The notes beneath the pieces were generated by a model. That model worked only from the letters and a program-made list of their open reading frames with translations, had not been told where the DNA came from and did not search any database. The position numbers were made by a program, and so were the translations under genes. 39,873 nucleotides of DNA from Bacillota bacterium. Its GTDB lineage: Bacteria > Bacillota > Clostridia > Lachnospirales > Lachnospiraceae. The stretch lies in contig JAEZKL010000152.1 in the NCBI GenBank assembly GCA_023415475.1, positions 1 through 39,873 of the forward strand, read 5' to 3'. Positions 35,257-39,873 of this stretch are shown piece by piece (within the stretch, counting starts at the first letter, position 1; each line of letters opens with the position of its first letter).

Positions 35257-36137
35257 AAATTGGATTTATAGGACTTGGAATCATGGGAAAACCCATGGCA
35301 AAAAACCTTATTAAGGCTGGCCATGATCTAGTGGTTTATGATGTGATAAAGGAAAATGTGGAGAATGTGGTGGCAGCAGGTGCAACAGCAGCAGACTCTC
35401 CTAAGGCGGTAGCGACTGATTGTAGGCTGATTATTACAATGCTGCCAAATAGCCCCCATGTAAAGACGGTTGTTATGGGGGAGAATGGTGTTCTGGAAGG
35501 GGTATCAGAAGGAACGATTCTTATAGATATGAGTTCTATCGCCCCCAAGGCTTCCCAGGAAATTGAGAAGGCATGTGCAGCAAAGGGCGTTAGGATGATT
35601 GATGCTCCGGTATCAGGAGGAGAGCCGAAAGCAGTTGATGGCAGCCTTTCCATCATGGTTGGTGGAGAAGAGGAATTATTTAAGGAAGTATATGATATCC
35701 TGATGGTCATGGGTGCAAGTGCAGTGCATTGCGGCACAATTGGAGCCGGTAACACAACAAAGCTGGCAAATCAGGTAATCGTTGCTTTAAATATTGCAGC
35801 GGTATCAGAAGCATTTATGTTGAGCACCAAAGCTGGTGTTGACCCGATTAAGGTATTCGATGCAATCAAAGGCGGATTGGCAGGTTCCACCGTTATGAAT
35901 GCAAAAATCCCTATGATTACAGAGGGTAACTTCAAGCCCGGATTTAAAATTGATCTACATATTAAAGACTTAAATAATGCAATTGAGACCGGTCATGAGG
36001 TTGGAGCACCCCTCCCCCTTACTGCTTCGGTCATGGAAATGCTCCAGATGCTACATGCAGACGGCTATGGACAGAATGATCATAGTGGCATCGCAATGTA
36101 CTACGAGAAATTATCAGGAACACAAATCCGCAAATAA
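35253..36137 (+). CDS. Beta-hydroxyacid dehydrogenase (tartronate semialdehyde reductase-like)
   Basis: This 294-residue NAD(P)-dependent reductase belongs to the 3-hydroxyisobutyrate/2-hydroxy-3-oxopropionate family. It has the cofactor fold KIGFIGLGIMGKPMAKNL, the substrate loop APVSGGEPKAVDGSLSIMVGG and catalytic Lys170 in GAGNTTKLANQ. A TTG four codons upstream is open, but GGAGG before this ATG and the overlap with the transketolase stop favour it. Members reduce short semialdehydes such as tartronate semialdehyde, succinate semialdehyde or sulfolactaldehyde. Coupled to a transketolase, it could reduce a short aldehyde left after two-carbon transfer, which is inference. Confidence 0.88.
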   Translation: MKIGFIGLGIMGKPMAKNLIKAGHDLVVYDVIKENVENVVAAGATAADSPKAVATDCRLIITMLPNSPHVKTVVMGENGVLEGVSEGTILIDMSSIAPKASQEIEKACAAKGVRMIDAPVSGGEPKAVDGSLSIMVGGEEELFKEVYDILMVMGASAVHCGTIGAGNTTKLANQVIVALNIAAVSEAFMLSTKAGVDPIKVFDAIKGGLAGSTVMNAKIPMITEGNFKPGFKIDLHIKDLNNAIETGHEVGAPLPLTASVMEMLQMLHADGYGQNDHSGIAMYYEKLSGTQIRK

Positions 36138-36193
36138 TGTAAGGCTTGTATGAACGGATTAATTCTATCCTATATGGAAAAGGAGATATAATC

Positions 36194-37003
36194 TTGGCAG
36201 AGAAATCATATTTTGAGAGCCTATTTTCTCTAGAAGGAAAGGTTGTTATATTCACCGGAGCAGCAGGTGGAATCGGAAGTGAATTATGCGAAGGTCTGGC
36301 AAAGTCAGGGGCTACGGTTGCCCTATGTGATATCAATCAAAAGAGCTTGGATGAACTAAAAGATAACATCACGGCAGCAGGCGGGAAAGCCTCTACCCAT
36401 ATCCTTAATGTTATGGACAAAGAGAACATTCTAGCATGTGTTGATGAAATCAATGCGCTATATGGTCATATTGATGTTCTTGTAAATTGCGCCGGAGTTA
36501 ACAAAAGAGAAGGTTTTCTGGATGTGGAAGAGGAAACCTATGACCGACTTATGGCAATCAACCTGAAGGGAACCTTTTTGATGTCCCAAACGGTTGCGCA
36601 TTATATGAGAAAACAGAATTATGGAAATATCATTAACATCGGATCCCATAATACCGGCTGGGTATTGGGAGGCTGTTCTGTATATGCGGCTACAAAAAGC
36701 GGTATGGTTGCATTTACGAAAGCACAGGCAGTGGAACTGGCTAAATACAATATCAGAACGAACTGCATCAGTCCGGGACATATTCAAACCCCACTTACCA
36801 CAGTTACCTGGGAGCATCCGGAAAGATCAAAATATCTGCTGGATCGGATTGCCATGAATCGTCCCGGTTATCCGGAGGATATAGTAGGAGTATGTATCCT
36901 GCTAGCCTCAGATGCTTCTGCTTATATTACAGGCTGCGAATACCGGGTAGACGGCGGATGTATTGCAGGTGGTCAGCCTTGGCCATATGATACAAAATAT
37001 TAG
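36194..37003 (+). CDS. Short-chain dehydrogenase (gluconate/ketogluconate dehydrogenase-like)
   Basis: This 269-residue classical SDR has TGAAGGIG (21-28) for NAD(P) binding, NCAGVN, a Ser in INIGSHNTG and the YxxxK pair Tyr164-Lys168. It resembles 5-keto-gluconate and 2-deoxy-gluconate dehydrogenases. The start is a TTG: AAGGAGA lies at good distance before it, while the other open start (36146, also TTG) has no room for a ribosome site. It is the last gene of the xylosidase-transketolase operon and is followed by a large terminator. It probably interconverts a sugar or sugar acid with its keto form. Confidence 0.85.
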   Translation: MAEKSYFESLFSLEGKVVIFTGAAGGIGSELCEGLAKSGATVALCDINQKSLDELKDNITAAGGKASTHILNVMDKENILACVDEINALYGHIDVLVNCAGVNKREGFLDVEEETYDRLMAINLKGTFLMSQTVAHYMRKQNYGNIINIGSHNTGWVLGGCSVYAATKSGMVAFTKAQAVELAKYNIRTNCISPGHIQTPLTTVTWEHPERSKYLLDRIAMNRPGYPEDIVGVCILLASDASAYITGCEYRVDGGCIAGGQPWPYDTKY

Positions 37004-37027
37004 TAGGTGTTAGTCAATCATCTTTGT

Positions 37028-37041
37028 CTATCACGTGATAG
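37028..37041. promoter_or_regulatory. 14-bp perfect palindrome
   Basis: CTATCACGTGATAG is fully symmetrical and lies 25 bases after the SDR gene. It could be a regulator site for something nearby, but no promoter is evident next to it. Confidence 0.25.
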
Positions 37042-37068
37042 TAGCTTATGATATATAATATTGAGAAA

Positions 37069-37140
37069 AGGATGGATCAGGTCCACATAATGCACTATGT
37101 TGAGTGCTGTGGGAACCTGGTCCATCCTGTCTTATTTATA
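37069..37140 (+). terminator. Large structured terminator after the pentose operon
   Basis: Arms 37069-37082 and 37115-37128 pair over 14 bp with one wobble. Two further stems nest inside (CCACA/TGTGG and GCACT/AGTGC). GTCTTATTTATA follows. It closes the 28.5-37.0 kb operon. The remainder of the 37004-37340 gap has only a 75-codon frame that crosses this hairpin and that I do not believe. Confidence 0.75.
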
Positions 37141-37340
37141 TAACCATTTACTATGCTTCTTACCGATGATAGCGATGACCGGGACTATTAGCAACCAAAT
37201 GGTTACATGTAAAGCATTATTATTTCATTTAGTGATTGAATCAAGTCTGATTTTCTTATACAATAGTGTCATCGAATTGTGCAATGAAATTGACAATGAT
37301 GTAACCCGGCTGTTGTTGTTCTAGAATAAGGAGAGCACTT

Positions 37341-38045
37341 ATGGAAAAATATAAATTAAGAATAATAGATATTGTTGAGGAAGCAATCGGAATCAAATCC
37401 TATTACTTTGAGAAGCCGACTGACCTGAATTGGTTGGAGGGGGCTCATGTTCATATTGGTCATGTCGGCTTTGATGAAGGGGAGCTACCCAATAAAGCCT
37501 TGGTGCGCCATATGTCCATCACCACATTACCCTCCGAGAATAAGCTTGGGATCACAACAAAAGTGCCGGGAAGCAACTCGCAGTTCAAGATGAAATTGTC
37601 CGAGCTGAAGATAGGAGATGAGGTAATCTTCTTCAAATTTGGCTCGCGGATGTATTTGAGGCGTGTTAATCGTCCGCTCATTCTGCTTTCGATGGGAGTA
37701 GGTATGGCTACCATTCGCCCAATACTTCTGGCCTTTCTAAAAGATTCATCGAATATTCCTTCCTTGATTAATGTGAATGTGAATTCCACCGGTGAATTCC
37801 TTTTTCGCGACGTACTTGACCCATTTTCCGGTGATACCTATAGCAATTACTGGTTGAAATCGCGCCGTGACTTTGTCGACCTGCTTTCAGAGCTGGATCA
37901 TAAGGAGGAAGCAATCTACTATATCGTAGGAAGCGATGAATTCATGAAGGATAATATTAAGCTCTTGAATAGTAGAGGCGTTCGTAATGAAGATATTATT
38001 CTAGATAGAAAAGAAGAAAAGCTTAAGGACTATTTTTTAAGTTAA
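37341..38045 (+). CDS. Ferredoxin-reductase-like flavoprotein
   Basis: This 234-residue single-chain FAD/NAD(P)-binding oxidoreductase has an N-terminal barrel with LVRHMSITTLPSE, a variant of the RxYS flavin-binding motif with Met for Tyr. The nucleotide-binding half has LILLSMGVGMATIRPILLAF and a terminal YYIVGSDEFMKDNIKLL. No iron-sulfur or haem domain is fused, so it needs an outside electron partner that is not encoded nearby. AAGGAGAG precedes the ATG. It stands alone between a terminator and the carbamoyltransferase-like gene, and no pathway link is evident. Confidence 0.8.
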   Translation: MEKYKLRIIDIVEEAIGIKSYYFEKPTDLNWLEGAHVHIGHVGFDEGELPNKALVRHMSITTLPSENKLGITTKVPGSNSQFKMKLSELKIGDEVIFFKFGSRMYLRRVNRPLILLSMGVGMATIRPILLAFLKDSSNIPSLINVNVNSTGEFLFRDVLDPFSGDTYSNYWLKSRRDFVDLLSELDHKEEAIYYIVGSDEFMKDNIKLLNSRGVRNEDIILDRKEEKLKDYFLS

Positions 38046-38139
38046 GAAAAATAGATTTTAACTGTGGTAATCATCTGGAATGAACCAGATCGTAATAGAG
38101 AATAGGCTTTATTGCGTTAAGAAGGGATTCGTTGAGAAT

Positions 38140-38970
38140 ATGAGGAGCTTAATACGTTTCAATGATTATAGCAAGGAAGACATTATGGAGATATTCCAGA
38201 TAGCAGATGAGCTTCAAAAAGGAAAGTATACAGGTTTTCTTTGTGGTAAAACAGTAGTGATGTTCTTCCCAAACTCCAGTATTCGTACAAGAGTAACCTT
38301 TGAAAAGGGTGTTTATTTATTAGGTGGACAGACGATACTTTTCCCTCCGGAGACATTGGATAAAAAAGAAGAGATAAAAGATGTGATAGGGTATTTGAAT
38401 AACTGGGCAGATGTGATTGTGGTGCGTCATAATGATATCTGCCTACTGGATCAAATGCGTCATTATTCCGATGCTCCCATCATCAATGCAATGACAGATT
38501 GCAATCATCCCTGTGAGATAATATCGGACCTATATTCATTATCTAAGCTTAGAGTAAATTTCCTTGAGGATCACTATCTGTTTTGCGGAGCAAAGGGGAA
38601 TATAGGAAATGCATGGAAGGAAGCTGCGCAGGTAATGGAATTAACATTATCGCAGTGCTGTCCGATCGGATATGAAATACAAGGTATTCAAACCGATACG
38701 GATATTCGTATGGCTATCAAAGGAAACGATATTATCTTAACAGATTCGGTATCAAACGAGATGCTTAATGATTTTAAAGATTATCAGATCACAAAAGAGA
38801 TAATGGATAAAGCAAACGAAGGAGCAGTTTTAAATCCATGTCCACCCTTTTATCGAGGACGAGAAGTATCGCAGGAGGTCATAGACAGCAATTATTTTGT
38901 TGGATATCATTTCAAAAAATACTTACTTGAAATACAACAAGCTATTGTAATTTTTAATATGACGCATTAA
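38140..38970 (+). CDS. Aspartate/ornithine carbamoyltransferase-fold protein, atypical
   Basis: This 276-residue member of the carbamoyltransferase superfamily keeps the carbamoyl-phosphate loop as NSSIRTRVTFEKG near 45-57 and NHPCE in place of HPxQ. The ornithine motif DxxxSMG is replaced by TDSVSNEM, and HCLPx by LNPCPPFYRGREVS. It therefore binds carbamoyl phosphate but probably another acceptor than ornithine or aspartate. The reading frame opens 20 codons earlier (38080), but MRSLIRFNDYSKEDI matches the usual family start; neither ATG has a good ribosome site. It follows the flavoprotein on the same strand with no other arginine genes nearby. Confidence 0.75.
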   Translation: MRSLIRFNDYSKEDIMEIFQIADELQKGKYTGFLCGKTVVMFFPNSSIRTRVTFEKGVYLLGGQTILFPPETLDKKEEIKDVIGYLNNWADVIVVRHNDICLLDQMRHYSDAPIINAMTDCNHPCEIISDLYSLSKLRVNFLEDHYLFCGAKGNIGNAWKEAAQVMELTLSQCCPIGYEIQGIQTDTDIRMAIKGNDIILTDSVSNEMLNDFKDYQITKEIMDKANEGAVLNPCPPFYRGREVSQEVIDSNYFVGYHFKKYLLEIQQAIVIFNMTH

Positions 38971-39074
38971 CGATAATGCACCCTGTAGTTGCCAAAGAGA
39001 ACTTTATGGTTGGTAGAGCTTAGAGGAGATTATTGATATCCTGTTGTTATCGAAACAGGAAAGGGGCAATAGAG

Positions 39075-39689
39075 ATGAAATTATCTGAGAAAATTCAATA
39101 TTTAAGAAATAAGAACGGAATGTCACAGGAAGCCTTGGCTGAAAAATGTGCTGTCAGCAGACAATCTATCTCCAAATGGGAAATGGATATATCGCTACCG
39201 GAGACAGAGAAATTATTGGAATTAAGTCGCATATTCGGGGTTACGATTGATGTACTTTTGAAGGATGAGTTGACAGTTGACGGAGTAAAAGAAATAAAGT
39301 CATGCGGTAAATCATTAACCACGGAAAATGAAGGGATATATGAGGGCTTGCTTATTAAGGAGAGTATTGATAATGAGGATATTCTGGACTGTCTCAATGT
39401 GAATAAGGTTGAATTGTGGAAGACAGAAAATTCGCCTCGTTACTGGACTGCAATTACTTTTTCTTCGAATGTAGTGGATTTGCCGGAAAGATTTTCGAAG
39501 GTGATGCTTCGTGACGATAGGCAAGGTATCAACTGGTTTGTTGATTTTAAAAGGAATAATGTGAAATACATCGTATTTGGAGGATTAATTCTAAAATATA
39601 CAATCGGAAATGTGGAAGAAAAAAACAGAGTTATGGAGCAATGCAAGATGCAAGGTATTCCTGACTATCAGATGGATTGGCCGGAATAG
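39075..39689 (+). CDS. XRE-family transcriptional regulator
   Basis: This 204-residue regulator has a Cro/CI-type helix-turn-helix in the first 60 residues: LRNKNGMSQEALAEKCAVSRQSISKWE, then LPETEKLLELSRIFGVTIDVLL. The remaining 140 residues contain no domain I recognise; they may sense a ligand or bind a partner. The frame is open 14 codons upstream, but AAGGGG and the standard MKLSEKIQYLR start decide for this ATG. Its target is not evident; it might control the carbamoyltransferase-like gene or a gene beyond the window. Confidence 0.87.
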   Translation: MKLSEKIQYLRNKNGMSQEALAEKCAVSRQSISKWEMDISLPETEKLLELSRIFGVTIDVLLKDELTVDGVKEIKSCGKSLTTENEGIYEGLLIKESIDNEDILDCLNVNKVELWKTENSPRYWTAITFSSNVVDLPERFSKVMLRDDRQGINWFVDFKRNNVKYIVFGGLILKYTIGNVEEKNRVMEQCKMQGIPDYQMDWPE

Positions 39690-39746
39690 ATACCGTTCAT
39701 TTCTCTGATTAGGATTGGAACCTCCGTTTAATTACATTAATATAGG

Positions 39747-39873
39747 AAGGGGCTGTTTCATAACGTAAGTTAACGATGTAGGAAAGGCTAATATGCATCC
39801 CATAATACACTGTTTGACGGACAGATTGTTGTTTTGTATGACAGAAGCAAACATTTTTTGTTTGATAATGGCA
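39747..39873 (+). mobile_element. Possible insertion-sequence end at the window edge
   Basis: AAGGGGCTGTTTCATAACG resembles the termini of IS elements of the GGxCTGTTTCA kind, and 39747-39806 is shared with 19852-19793 (about 46 of 60 identical). CTGTTTGACGGACAG follows as a small hairpin. No transposase frame is visible before the sequence stops, so the call is tentative. Confidence 0.4.

Noticed and set aside
33413..36137. Sulfoquinovose breakdown by a transketolase route
   Set aside because: A split transketolase plus a beta-hydroxyacid dehydrogenase are present, but no sulfoquinovosidase, sulfosugar isomerase or sulfonate exporter is seen, and a xylosidase is.
37097..37324. 75-codon plus-strand frame
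   Set aside because: It runs through the large terminator hairpin, has no ribosome site and no recognisable protein pattern.
1..39873. CRISPR arrays, riboswitches and rRNA genes
   Set aside because: No regularly spaced repeats with unique spacers, no recognisable riboswitch core and no rRNA sequence were seen; the only short tandem repeats are those at 6722 and 8555.

Overview
The window looks like the chromosome of a low-GC, plant-polysaccharide-degrading Firmicute, most likely a Lachnospiraceae/Clostridium relative. The grounds are strong AGGAGG-type ribosome binding sites, TTGACA/TATAAT promoters, several YesM/YesN and AraC-type sensor-regulators, lipoprotein-dependent sugar ABC transporters without their own ATPases, GH43 glycosidases, and a tRNA-Cys gene without an encoded CCA. 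No species is claimed.

Layout. (1) 1-4349: the tail of a fucose/arabinose-isomerase-like gene, a DUF4867-like protein, a membrane AraC sensor-regulator and a GH43 glycosidase. (2) 4543-4613: tRNA-Cys(GCA), with its own promoter and a terminator. (3) 4592-24422: a probable genomic island of about 19.8 kb. The last 22 bases of the tRNA gene recur exactly at 24401-24422, followed at once by a strong terminator that looks like the tRNA's original one. No integrase or other recombinase is visible inside. (4) 24698-37003: a xylan/pentose-type locus with an esterase, YesN/YesM, a sugar ABC transporter, a GH43 beta-xylosidase, a split transketolase, a beta-hydroxyacid dehydrogenase and an SDR. (5) 37341-39689: a ferredoxin-reductase-like flavoprotein, an atypical carbamoyltransferase and an XRE regulator. 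The window ends in what may be the end of an insertion sequence.

The island carries three blocks. A1 (4753-13902) is very AT-rich: an acyltransferase-like protein, a Gfo/Idh/MocA oxidoreductase divergent from an LplABC-type transporter, a D-2-hydroxyacid dehydrogenase, and a membrane AraC sensor. A2 (13965-19607) has a TetR regulator facing a palindromic operator and a four-gene operon: an NAD-binding epimerase-like protein without the usual catalytic Lys, a DapA-family aldolase, an M20 amidohydrolase and an FAD oxidoreductase. I know no described pathway with this set. B (19851-24375) has an AraC regulator divergent from two xylose-isomerase-like TIM barrels, a Gfo/Idh/MocA dehydrogenase and a CBM9-like protein, a set that fits oxidise-then-rearrange chemistry on an unusual glycoside or polyol.

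A degenerate third copy of the tRNA end (19661-19675) and a 60-base sequence shared with the right edge of the window (19793-19852 inverted, 39747-39806) both lie at the A2/B border. The island may therefore have been built by successive insertions at the same tRNA gene. The clearest lead for something undescribed is this integrase-less, tRNA-Cys-borne catabolic island and its A2 operon. All functional statements come from reading motifs by eye; no database search was run.
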